This document shows, one piece after another, positions 49,056 to 60,320 of a stretch of DNA of 64,000 bases. How positions within the stretch are numbered: the first letter of the stretch is position 1; every line of letters starts with the position of its first letter. Where the stretch lies: positions 253,804 to 317,803 of the forward strand of contig PTFA01000311.1 of the NCBI GenBank assembly GCA_003342895.1, in the 5' to 3' direction. The notes below the pieces were generated by a model. The model did not search any database. It had not been told where the DNA came from and saw nothing but the letters and a program-made list of their open reading frames with translations. The position numbers and the translations under genes were made by a program. This DNA is from Casuarius casuarius. Its lineage: Eukaryota; Chordata; Aves; Casuariiformes; Casuariidae.

Positions 49056-52000
49056 GGGAATCTCAGGTAGGGGGACCTGGAAAGGAAAATGCAGAATTAG
49101 AAAATGTGTATAGTTAGGTGATGTTACAGGCCTGACAGAAGGGATTGAGCTTTTTTCACTAGAATAATATTCAGCTTTCTAAAGGTCCTCAAGGGTTTCC
49201 AAAAAAAAAAAAGGTTTAACATTGGCAAATTTGGTTTAATGTCTGAGGAGGAGCAAAAAGTAACACCGCAATGTACAAGATGTATGCTTCTCAAATTTAA
49301 ATTGCTGGATACAGCTCATGGAAGTGCTAATGTTTTACAAAGAGAATATCAGTGGAATTTTTATTGTTTGGGGAGGAACGCTCTTCTCAGAAATGTCTGA
49401 TGTTTTGCTGAAAGTTTACAAGATGAGGTAAAATAAAGGTGAACAGAGTTTAGACTGAGGTTTGACAGAGATATAAGCAACTGATTAAAAAAAAAAAACA
49501 ACAAACAACTGAGAGTGTCAGGAGATGTTGACAGTAAGTGATGGTACTGGCTTTTCTCCCTACCTGCTCATCATTTTGGCTACTCAGATACATACACATA
49601 TGTAAGTATGCCAGGGTGTATTTGCATGTGTTCGTTTTGCTGTCCAAACAACTAAGTAATGAGAACACCAAAAGAGCTTGAGTAAGTGGTGATTCTCACT
49701 TAAATGTTGTCCCTTCAGTTTCTGGAAGCAGTCTGTCACTCTTGCAGTTTGGTCCTTGACCTTCTATCACTTTTGGAGACTTGCCATACAATCTTTGTTT
49801 ACAGTAACAAGCATGGAAAAACTGACTTCCCAACAGTAATGCTGAAGTCTAAGTTAAAACCACTCACAGGTGAAAAAACAGTTCTTCCACTTTGAACTTG
49901 TAATGTGTTTCATGTAAAATACCCATCTAAGGCTGGGCAGCTAACAAAAGGAAACCAGTTGTTCGCTCAAGACCAAATATTAACTACTTTGTCAGCAGTT
50001 TCACTAAGGAGTTGGTTATAATATGTTTCTGTATGTTTTTCCCTGTGTAACATATAATTTATAATCTTAAAAACAAAACCCCATTGTTTTTTAAAATTTT
50101 ATACAGGTGTGATAATAATTTCACTGGGCAACCTGGGGCCCTTCATGGACTTCTAGCTATTGCATATGCAGCTCTGCAGTCTCCGTGTGGCCTTATTGGC
50201 ACAAAGGTTTCTCTCAGATTTGTAAAACACATTAGGATCCGTAGATTTGTTTGTATGTAGAATCGATAGATCACACAACATACTTTTTTTTGGTATTTGC
50301 ATCACCTTTCATAGTGTTCCATGTTCACAGAACCGTAAGACTTAAGTAAATTAGGATATTTACATTAGACCTTTGTGTTTTCAGACTAGATTCTTGAAGA
50401 AAAGAAACTAGACTAAAAGCAACTAAACAAAGCAACGTTTGGGTTTTGGAGTTGAAATCAAAGTCGCAATGCAAAAATCTAATGGAATGCAAATCTAATA
50501 GAAGATTTGAGGCCTGATTCCACACTCATGGTTTTGGTGATGGAGGTTAGGTGACCTGTTTTGTAGCAATTAAATATTCTGTGCTTATGTCAAAAGAGAG
50601 TTATTTTTACTTTCAGGAAATTAGGAGGGAACAATAGCAAGAGTGGAAGTCGAACAAAGAGCAGGCTAATAAAGTGTTTTTGTTTTCTTGCAAGTCGTGT
50701 GTTTGTTATATGCATTTTAATACACTCTTCCAAATCCTCTATATAAATTCTATTTTCTTTTTACATAATTATATTAATTACAGTACCCTATATTAGTTTA
50801 TGGCCTGACCCCTGTTACTTGGGAGTATGCACCGTGGCAGTCGCCTTTGAACTGTGAGGGGAGTTTGGCCCCAAGGCTAATTTAGCTGGAGGAAACAATC
50901 TATAGTAAGTCAGAATAATAATGGAAATCCTAACCTTAAGAAGCTTCCACAAATGCTAAAAAAAAAAAAAAAAAATTATATTCCTCAGCGGTGGTTATCA
51001 TTTGGCTGCATTTACATCTGCGCATCACATTCTGCTCTGTTGAATTCTGGTATTTCTGCTGTCTTGCAGCATAGCTGAAGTTGTCTTTCTTGCACACAGT
51101 TTGCAGGGATTCAGCAGCACAATGCTTAAGATAAGCAGATTCACTTCTTTAAAGTGCTTAGACATAACAGAAATTCATGTTCCTACTGATATATTTTCTA
51201 GTATGCAATGATCAAAGATGGGTGAATACTGAAAAAAATGTCATTTGTATTTTTAAACATAGCATTTTTTCTGTCTGGAACTATTTTGGTGTGTGCTGTC
51301 TCCATATATTCCAGATAAGTTTACTGATGGAAATGCTGGTGGAATCATGAGGTTTAGGCAAACTGCACAATATTTGCAGTAGGTGAATTTCAGTTTTGAA
51401 ATAACACTTGAAACGAAATTTTAAATATTATGATTAAACAGTTGGAAAACACAAATGTGTGTGGTCAGTGCTATTGTTTGGAATAGCCAGAACTTTGAAT
51501 AGTTGGATAATTGCAATAAATTGTCCACCACATATCTTTAGATCCTAGAATTCGTGCGGGTATTTTTTCAAAGAATAATATTGAAGAATCGGTGAATTCA
51601 AATAAATTGATCTGTTTATTGATGATTACAAGAGACAAGATGCACCATCTGCTTATCTCATTTCTTGCAATGAAGCTCTCTGTGGACAATGCGGAAGCCG
51701 TGTTTGCCTGTTGTTTTGCACCCATTTGCTAAGATCAAGTAGACAGAATCTAGTGTATTCTATTGCAAATTGTGAATTACCAAAAGGTCGAACCATGGCT
51801 ATTGTCTAGCTGAATGGGCAACCAAAGCATATCTTTTAACTGAGATGGCATAGAGATATCAGGAGCTAGCTGTGAAGAAGCCTGTGAATACCAAAGTAGT
51901 CTAGCTGTGGTCACACAAAACACCATGTGGGATTTTTTTACCTTACTGAAGAGTTCTGTATACTGTAGAGACACTGCTTTTGGGACTTGAGGTCTCAGTT

Positions 52001-54376
52001 AAAGTTGACCTGAGCATCTCTAAACTATGGCACTGTGTTTCTAGATGTACCTTGCAGTCACTAAACATCCACTGGTATTTTGTGCAAAGAGTAGGGTACT
52101 TCATGCCTTGGCTAACAGCCAACATGGCTCAGTACTTAGACCCATGTGCAGCTCTGCGGTTTTTCTTCACATGGGGCAGACATATGTTTGTTTTGGTTTC
52201 AGTCCATAAGGTTTTGCACGCCTGAGGTTCACTTTGAGGTTTCAGGTTCAGCGAAACTTCAAGTTTTGCCTGGCTTTTGGGTTGAAACCTCAAGCCTAAT
52301 GATAATGCTTTCCCTATCTGCAGATTCTGAAGGAAAAGGTCACTGAAGAACAACCCCCAAACCTTGATATTTGCTGAGAAATATCAAGCATTCAAAAGGA
52401 ACGCTCCTTGCAGAATTTAGCAATTGTATGTTTCTGTCAAAATTAGCAACTTCAAATTGTTACTGATATGCATGTTTATTAGGGATATTCTGCTTCAGCT
52501 GAGACTGGTATTGTTTGTTTTCCAGTTTCTGCTTTCTGGGTGGCACTGTTTAGTGCTACACAGTGGTAGAAGTCTTTGACTGCAATAAGCAGAAGGTTGG
52601 ATTTATATTAAACTATTGGCCAGGTTCTTGTTTTAAGTCCTGTTACCTCTCTTCCGTCTACACAGTGCCAATGCTAGCTTTAACCCACGTGAAGTTCCTC
52701 TTCCTTTGACTTCAGGAAGCAAGCGCCAAAAGGAAAAGCCAGTCCCCTAGAAGCATTCAAGTAGTTTTCTTGTTCTAAGTCCTAACACTTGTCTGATATT
52801 AAAAGGAACATAAGTCTTGTTCTGTGTAACAGTGCAACCTCTCCCTGACTTGGGATCCCAAGATTCATTTTCAGTGATGTTCAATGTATTGTATACTCAT
52901 AGGGGTCTGTGTTGTACTGGAATACTGTACCAGGTGGATAATTAGCCATACAAAGAAGTATGTGGAGCCCAGTTGAAAAACACCTGAAAAGCATTCCACA
53001 CAATTCAGTTGCCTTTAAGCGGCCACTGAACAGTGCTCATTCTGGGCCGTCTGTATGTTGGTTTAATTCTTGATGTTAATCTGCTGATTCTTGCTCCAAA
53101 GCTTGTCCTCTTGTGGGCAGTTGCATCAGCCCTGAGGTAGCTGGTGTATCACCAAATAAGCATAATACTGCACTAACACAGAGCAGGATTTATCATCAAA
53201 TGTTTGAGGACAGATCTTAAAATGCTGGCACCAAATTGGTGATGGGAAAATCTCTATGGCCTATATGAAGGCAGCATCCAAAATAAGCCAGCTTCTTTCT
53301 GTATCTTCCAATTGAAAAGCTTTCATCTGAAGTCAGGCAGTAAGGATATCACCCAGAAATTCCTACTTGTATCCTCAGCTATTCTGTGTGGACAAACTTC
53401 CTACTCCATTCACTGTGTGGAGGGGGACAAATTGTACTATGAGAGTCAATTGCAGGCCCTAAGGAAGTCATTTTAGACAGGTAACTTTAGAATCTGGTTA
53501 TTAATTAGTTAGCAGTTCCTAAAAGAGCAAAGTACCTATGTTAGAGATTTGGGGAGGGAAGGAGGGCTAGTTGCCCATGCTGTTATCAAAAAACTTAATA
53601 GGTTGTCTGAAGGAACCCCAGTGCAGGAATTAGATTTTTCAGCTATGCATGCCTAGAGCTGTCTCCCGCAAGGAGATTTTCTTCATCCAAGTCTTTTGCG
53701 TTTCTGAAGAAATGATGGCTGGTCTTTGTAATGCTTTCCTTTTCCTCCCCTTCCCTTAAAAATTCATTAGTATCTATTGTGGGTGTGTCTATGTGTCGCT
53801 GGGTCATACTTAACTTACATCGTGTACCCAAATAGGATTTTCTTCACAAAAAACTTGTCAATACCCTAAGGCACACTTTTCAGGTCTGTCTGAAAAATGT
53901 GTCCTGTATCGTGTATTCTGAATGAACCAGCATCCTCCAAGTACCAAGTTGGTTCAGCCTTAAGCCTGGCTTGCAGGACCTTTCTAATGAGAGTAGTTCA
54001 GGTTTTGCGTCCATCTGGTCCTTGTTTTTTTTTCCTGAGGTGACTAACACACATGATGAAACACTGGAAGTGTTATCAAGGTGTTCATAGATATTTTAGT
54101 GGTTTGGCTAATAGTTGAGCTGAAAGCAACAAGTCACTTAGATATCCAAACAGTCATCAAATGGTGTCAATTTGGAGATGCTACTGCTGTGAGCTGGACA
54201 TGTTTAAATGAGCAAGAAATGAAAAGTCTCCACACTCCTTCACTCCACTTCTCCTCTATTACGTCAGTGTTGGACGTGCAAAAGAATGCAATTCAGTCTT
54301 TCCCACTAGCAGTGCATTAAAGGCTATGTGTATAAGACATAGTGAAAGAAGAGATACCTGCACATTTATTCCCCCA
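49056..54376. other. Non-coding unique sequence
   Basis: It contains A12 at 49201-49212 and A18 at 50958-50975. Frames are below 90 codons. The segment 52190-52300 has repeated AGGTT/AAACTT words (GTTTCAGGTTCAGCGAAACT) that may come from an unclassified old transposon. The segment 52615-52720 has words reminiscent of the old foldback repeats. Neither is strong enough to list. Confidence 0.5.
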
Positions 54377-54566
54377 GGGAGGGTGGCGCAGCACTGGAAG
54401 GTTAGCCAGAGTCTTTCTGGAATCTCAATCGCTGGGGCTTTCAGGGCTCAGATGGACAAAGCCACAGCTGACCTGGCATAATGTTGGTGATAGCTCTGCT
54501 TCAAGGGGGAATTTGGGCTAGGTGACCTTCAGAGGTCCCCTCCAACCATCGTATCTGTGTTTCTAA
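54377..54566 (+). mobile_element. CR1 non-LTR retrotransposon, old 3' fragment
   Basis: The block order of a CR1 3' end is preserved with many substitutions. GGAGGGTGGCGCAGCACTGG is followed by GGAATCTCAATCGCTGGGGC. GGACAAAGCCACAGCTGACC is followed by TGTTGGTGATAGCTCTGCTT. The fragment ends with CTAGGTGACCTTCAGAGGTC and CCCTCCAACCATCG. Clear terminal 8-base units are no longer visible. It is more diverged than the copy at 29791-30191 and probably belongs to an older subfamily. Inactive. Confidence 0.88.
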
Positions 54567-56283
54567 GTCAGAACAGATAAATGATCTACTGGTTGCAAGT
54601 GGGAAATGCTTATTTTGCTGTGCTGAATCTCTGCCTTAGCTTTTTCTCAGCCCGAAAGATGAGCATTACTATCTGAAGTCTTTATTCTCCAGATGAGCTG
54701 ATACTCTGTCTGAAAATACAGTATTGTATCTACTAGCTACTGTTTGAGTTTGAGTATACTGGTATGATTTTCCAGGAAAGACTTGACAATGGTGAAATTA
54801 TTATATCACATGTGAAAATGTCCCTGGATGACTTCAGCGGTCTTGTGATATCTGTGTACAAGCATATACTCCTGGAGCTCTCTTGAATGCTAGCTTCACA
54901 CTAAGGGTGAATGCTACAACTGGATTTTATGTGGAATTTAGGCAACTCCTAGGTGCAGCCCATTGAAAAACCCCTTTTCGGTAGGAGCCAATGAGAACAA
55001 GCTTGAACTGCCTTGTGCAAATTCTTGCAATCTGCTATTGCATGAACAGTTGGGAAGGTTGAAATCGACACAAAAGCACTCTGTTTTTGCTCCTATTGCG
55101 CTTTCCCGCGTGAACGCTAGGCATATCTTCTGGGGAATTCTGTGCTTGATATCCATCATGTAAACTCCGAAGCTTGCAGTGGGATCCTGTGGAAAACAGC
55201 TGTACAGATTCACAGCAGCTATCTTTTTACGTTTTCTCGACGCTGTGCACAGTTTCAGTGTAAAGAGCCAGGGAGCACAGCGTTGCGAGGTGTTGCCCGG
55301 CTTTTGCAAACAAAGGGGATGGAGGACTCTGTGCCACCTGCTCTGTCACTTGAACAAATGTTAGGAGTAAAACAAGCTACAAACTGCTAACAGTGTTTGT
55401 TGGATGATAACTTCGTGCAGCAGCATTTCCATCGATCGTCAAGGTCAGCCTTTTTTTGTTTCTCAAGCTAACCAGTCCCTCCGTTCCATGCTCCTACAGG
55501 CAAGATGGTAAAACAGGGAAGGACATTAACTGCTTGGTGCCCTGACCGTGAAAAGCATTGTGGAGTTGCATGCTCTTACCTGGGGACTACCGGGGGTGTC
55601 CAGATGTTAGTACGTTAAACAGTGTGGCACAACACCTCTGCAGGAATTGGCAGGCAAGAGTGTTTGCTTCTTCACTTGGATTGAAAGCTTTTTTGAGGCG
55701 GCAATGTTAGGAAAAACATTGCCACCATCCGCAAACACAATATGCCTGGTTGCAAACCAAACAGAGCGCTGTCACATCCAGTAAATGAGGAAAAAACCTT
55801 TTGCTCATTTTTTCCTGATTATTTTGTGGGACAGTTTAAGTAGCATTACCAGTTATGAAAACGATGAATGCCCCTCTGTTTTCGTGCAGTGCTTCCTCGC
55901 TTTAGTCGATCTTGAGTGTGGGGCTAAGTGGGAAAAGGAGTGGTCTTGGCAAACAGCTTATTAGTCTCAAATAAATTATTCAGAACACAGGTTTGGATAC
56001 AGATTGCAGGGAATGATAATGGAATTGGTTTTCTGAGCTTGTTCATGTTATGAAGACATGGAGTATGCTTTTCAGGAATTCACTTAAGTGGAATCAGCTT
56101 TGAATAATGTAGCCTGGAAGTAATATTGCTGCCATCCAGCTAGTGTCTGTGGAACAGCATTCTCCTTTCTCCTGGAGTGTTGGTGTTGAAGACAGATAGA
56201 AAGGGAGATACTTCTTTTTTGGCCTTTTTTTTTTTTAAGGGAAATTTTTTCTAATCGCTAGAGAGGGGCATGTTTCGGTCAAG
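54567..56283. other. Non-coding sequence up to the assembly gap
   Basis: The less AT-rich patch at about 54940-55390 yields overlapping frames on both strands (123 codons minus, 82 plus) with no motif. T12 at 56225-56236 precedes the gap. No gene was recognised. Confidence 0.5.
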
Positions 56284-56313
56284 NNNNNNNNNNNNNNNNN
56301 NNNNNNNNNNNNN
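56284..56313. other. Assembly gap (30 N)
   Basis: Thirty consecutive N. The true length and content are unknown. G/C and T homopolymers cluster within 700 bp on either side and may explain the break. A minus-strand frame that crosses the gap is meaningless. Confidence 0.99.
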
Positions 56314-56463
56314 CGAGTGAAACAGTGGACCGCATCAGCATCCGATCTGGGTGCGTCATGTGGTTTCTCATGTGATGCTGGTCTCGCTGCGCTTTGGAGA
56401 GTGAGCCTTTGTGACTCCGCACTCTTGGACAGTAACATTCAGCAACACAGGAGACTTTGGGGA

Positions 56464-56487
56464 GGGGGGGGAAAAGACAACCCCCCC
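56464..56487. repeat. G8/C7 hairpin
   Basis: A run of 8 G (56464-56471), the 9-base loop AAAAGACAA, and a run of 7 C (56481-56487). A further GGGG upstream and CCCC downstream could extend the fold. It is a very stable stem expected to block polymerases and lies 150 bp from the assembly gap. Confidence 0.9.
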
Positions 56488-56710
56488 AAAAACCCCACGA
56501 GCCCAGAAAAATAAAGTTACATTCATTTAGTATAGTTATTATTTCTTCTCAACTGCTTTGGCTTTTATTTTTAATTCTGGGTCTTCCCTTTTCTCCGTTC
56601 CTGCAGGCATAAAGCTGCACTGTTCGGAAGAAGTGAGATTATCTTTCCTTACAGCTACGACGCTGCACTGCTCTCGACATAGCCTGCTTTTCCCCCCATT
56701 TACCTGGGTG

Positions 56711-56746
56711 GCTGCTGCTGTTTCTGCTGCTGCTGGGGCTGCTGCA
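56711..56746 (+). repeat. CTG-rich imperfect triplet tract
   Basis: CTG units interrupted by TTT and GGG: GCTGCTGCTG, TTTCTGCTGCTGCTGG and GGCTGCTGCAG. It is too short and interrupted to be unstable. Confidence 0.85.
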
Positions 56747-56891
56747 GTCTCACTGCCTGCGCTTCACCCTGGCTTGTCTGACTCGAGACTCACTTGTCTG
56801 CACATTGCTAAGGAAGAAGAGCGATGGAGCCGCATTTTTTTTTCTGTTGGTTCTGGAAGCAAAGGGTTATGATATGTGGTGGTTTGGAGGG

Positions 56892-56915
56892 TTTTTTTTT
56901 TTTGGGGGGGGGGGG
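56892..56915 (+). repeat. Adjacent T12 and G12 homopolymers
   Basis: Twelve T followed immediately by twelve G. Run length is likely unreliable in short-read data. Confidence 0.95.
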
Positions 56916-57368
56916 CAGGAGGGAGGTTAATCTAGGATGGGATGGGTGAAAGCTTAAAGAAATATTATGTAAAATAATCCAGTGCTCAACAAGGGTATCA
57001 GCAGCAAGTATCCAGCCTCTGCTGCTCCAAAGGATTAACATGGGGAAAGCCACAGTGCTGCAGTCGAGTTTCACCTCAGCGTTGTGCTAGAGATGGATAA
57101 ATAAGGTATCGGTTGTGTCTGCCTGTTAAGGCAAAGGCATGGGAGGAAGAGAGAGAGAGCGAGCGCAAATGAGTTGGAAGAAGAAACGCTATATGCTGTT
57201 TGTCTGATTCTGTGCGTTCTCATTGTAGAGAGGATGGCATAATTTACAGAACAATGTATGGACGAAGGGACTGCATGTTGTAGCTTGAACACTCCTGATG
57301 CTGTCAGGGAGGGAACTGATGAGCTAGGTGACTGCACCGGTATCCCCAGGGAAAACAGCAGCCATGCA

Positions 57369-57408
57369 GTGTGTATATGTATGTGTGTGTGTGTTTGTGT
57401 ATGTGTGA
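57369..57408 (+). repeat. Imperfect (TG)n microsatellite
   Basis: TG units with TA and TT interruptions. Confidence 0.85.
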
Positions 57409-57843
57409 GCATGTATAGACGTGAAAAAAAGACATTTCTGACCAATTTACAGAGGAAGATTGTCACTTTGCTGCATCAGACTTGATTGCAGCTTATATTT
57501 TCACCTATAGCTCTACACCCATTTCCTGACTAAGGCGGCACTTTGTGAAAACAGATGTAGGCAGAATTCTTTTAAGAAACGTGAAAGCAGATCCTTTCCG
57601 TTTAACACCTTGAAGCGCTGAATCTTCTGCGCTGTGCCGAGAGAAACTGTAGGGGTTTCGTTTTCTCCATCTTAAAACCTTTATAAACACAGCTGTATTC
57701 AGTATGGTGAAAAATTCTATACTGTAAATAGAAATGTGATCAATCTAATCAAAATAAATGTATCCCAGATGACTTCTAGACCAGCTGGCTACCACAGTCG
57801 TCAGATGGCTAAATGCTCAACTGAGCATTTATATTCAGCATTT

Positions 57844-57872
57844 TATATATATATATATATATTTTTTTTTTT
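57844..57872 (+). repeat. (TA)n followed by poly(T)
   Basis: About nine TA units run directly into a run of 11 T. Confidence 0.95.
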
Positions 57873-59259
57873 AGAAATTCAGAATCAGCTTGTAATTAAA
57901 AAGGCTTCTTGGTCTATTGAAAAGAAGTAACACTTGCATTTGGCAGTGGATTTCTGTGAAATGTGTATGGATATTTTTTTTTTCTGGACAGGCATTGTGG
58001 AGACTGTATTTTTTAGAACAGGTAGACTTGTCAAAATACAGGCTTATTTAGTATGGTAGGTAGCTCAGGTTGCCCATATCCGAACAATGTGTAAAATGAA
58101 GTTCGGGGAAACAAGTGCCGCACTCAGCTAGCAGGGCTTGGCATGGCTTTTAGCAGCTGCCTTATTGAGAGAGAGGTTTCTTTTCTCCTTTCTTCCTTCT
58201 GTACAAATCCGTAGACCATAATGTCATCCTAAAATTTGTATGAGAGGATTTCCCAATAGTCATGGTGAGCTGCCCTGCAAGACGCCTGTCTGGCCCTTCC
58301 GCTATTTGTTACCCCTTCTACAAAGGCAGCCCTGTGTGCTGGATTATATTTAGCCAGCTGTTGGATAACATTCTTGTGCTTGGGGCAAAGGAGTTTTATT
58401 ACTCCCAAACTGTAGTTTTCTGTTTGTTTAAAGAAGAATAACCTTGGCAATGCACTGAGCGCTGCAAAGGAGTTTGTGCTGCTCCTGTACCTTTCTGAAA
58501 CTGCTGTGCTTCTAACTCAGGCACGTTCAAACAAACAAGGAGGAAGAGAGACTCTTAGCTCATAGCTTCAAAGCTGCAGAGACAAGCAAAATGTCAGCAG
58601 CTTGTAATTAGGAGTCCATGGTTACGTCAGTGACTGTATCTCTCCAAGAACAGCTATGTGATGTGTGCCACAAAGTAAAGGAAGATAGTCATAACCTGGT
58701 TATAAAGCCTGGCTCGAAACAAGCGAGAGCAAAATGGATTAATGAATCTGCTGTGTTCATAAATCAGATGGGGATGGATTACACGCGTAAGGCTGGCTGC
58801 GTCCTGCAGAAGCGAAGACTGAATTATCAGTTTGTCGGAGGGCATGTATTCACCAAGTGAAAGTGTGAATCCTTCAGAAAAATGCAGAGGAACTATTTAT
58901 CCTAGAAAATGGCTTTCCTGGCTCTGCTGTGGAGTGGCGGCTGCGTGACGCTGGGGCATGCTCCGAAGGACAGGAATGGCCAGCCCCACGGAGGTGTTTG
59001 AAGGGATGGGGGTGATTAAGCACAGAAAAAGCAGGCTGCAATGCTGTTCGGGCATTACAGATTTGATACCGAAATACCACCTCGCTCTTCACCCATACCA
59101 GCCCAGGCTTCTCTGTTTAAAAGGGGGTACGTGTGTGGGGGGCAAGGCTTAGTGCAATATCTTGAAGCCAAACAGAAGTCCCCAAGGTTGCTTTGAGAAT
59201 ACTGCAGTGGGAAGCTATGTGTTCTTAAAGGGCCATGCCCAGACCATGCTAGGAGCTTT

Positions 59260-60320
59260 CCGACTGCTACGATTATTTTCAGGTCTACGCTGGCAGCTCA
59301 GCAGCATTTAAGCAGGGAGATTGCAGGGGGTGCTTAATCTGCCCTGACTGGCCTTTCTCCGCATTGTTGCTGGAAAATGTTTACATGGCTCGTATCAAAA
59401 CCCCTCCACAATATTCAGTTTACATTTCTGTTTGTGTTCATGCTGCACAATTGCTAGAAGCCTGGCGTGTTTCCCTGCTCCCAGCAGAAGTCAGTCGCAG
59501 TTCAGCTCTGTTTATGCAGCTCTTTAATTTACCCGGATAGGTAGGCTGCATTATGCAAACAGTGGTGGTTTTTTCTTTTCTTTTTTCTTTTTTTTGACTG
59601 CGAACACAAATTTGTAGGAGGAGATGACTCTGTATATTAAACCAATAGCTCTTTGAATTGCGTGTAGTATAATTTGAATATACTTACTTTAATTAATAGA
59701 AGGTTACAAAAGCTGGCATTGTCTGGGGCTGTTTAATTTACATCCTCAGCTTAGTCAATGAGCATAACCTGCCTGATTAGAAGAGTATTCTGGGCACCCG
59801 AGCGGGTGGAAGACATTATTTTGTTTGTGTTAGTTCAAACAGCTGGTCATTAATGCAGGCCCCATCTCCAGAGTGAAGTGCTGGTGGACATGAATGGCTG
59901 CCTGATTAATGCTGCCCCTCAAAGGCTCCTTCCTCCAGCAGCGCCGCTCGCAGCAGCATAATGCGGCGTGATTTGATTGCGCTCTAACAGGGTAGTATGT
60001 CATTGTGTCACCGAGCAATTGAGGTTATTATGGGGCAGGGCAGACAGACGGGACAGTGAGGTTACTAGACCGTGGCATTTTTAGAAATGCAGGCCTGACC
60101 TACTTAGAGTTATTCTTGCTGGCTGGCAGCTGCATGGTGCATGGGTTGTCGTGATAGGCTGAGGCTGTTGCTAGGGGGAATTAGCATGAATTTTTCCACA
60201 TACAGGCTCAGTGATTGAATGATAAAAGCTGACTGGAATTAAAGAGATTCGGTTCAGTATTATGCAGATTTATCTCCCTCGGTTTTCCTCCCTGAAATGC
60301 ATAAAAAGGAGCAGAAGACA
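59260..60320. promoter_or_regulatory. Strong candidate developmental enhancer / conserved non-coding block
   Basis: About 1 kb of unique, balanced sequence dense in binding-site words. It holds TTATGCAAA near 59551, CAGCTG (E-box) at 59840-59845, CATTAATGCAGG at 59848-59859 and TGATTAAT at 59903-59910. CTCAAAGG (TCF/LEF-like) lies at 59918-59925, and CAGCAGCATAATGCGG follows at about 59950. The RFX half-site GTTGCTAGG lies at 60167-60175, and TTAGCATGAATTTT and ATTATGCAGATTTAT follow. CpG words (GCGCCGCTCG, GCGGCGTG) survive beside AT-rich cores. An interrupted T-rich tract (59569-59595) splits the block, so the core is about 59700-60310. The likely target would be a neighbouring gene outside the window. 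Conservation is expected but not tested. Confidence 0.5.
59569..59595 (+). repeat. Interrupted poly(T) tract
   Basis: T runs separated by single C residues. Confidence 0.9.

Larger units (their letters stand above)
56314..59259. other. Non-coding sequence rich in homopolymers and microsatellites
   Basis: It contains a G8/C7 hairpin (56464-56487), a CTG-rich tract (56711-56746), adjoining T12 and G12 runs (56892-56915), a TG tract (57369-57408) and a TA/T tract (57844-57872). CpG is moderately raised just after the gap (56314-56420). This could be the edge of a promoter or non-coding first exon, but no start codon with a protein-like frame or donor site supports that. Confidence 0.45.

Noticed and set aside
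52190..52300. Repeated AGGTT/AAACTT wording as a transposon
   Set aside because: No terminal repeats, target duplication or recognisable family.
54938..55390. Overlapping frames of 123 codons (minus) and 82 codons (plus)
   Set aside because: A slightly GC-richer patch lengthens frames on both strands. No motif or splice sites support a gene.
56235..56438. Minus-strand frame spanning the N gap
   Set aside because: It includes unknown bases and cannot be a real translation.
56711..56746. CTG repeat as a possible unstable triplet expansion
   Set aside because: Only short blocks of two to three units with interruptions.
57071..57466. 131-codon minus-strand frame
   Set aside because: It crosses the TG microsatellite (threonine/histidine stretch) and shows no family signature.
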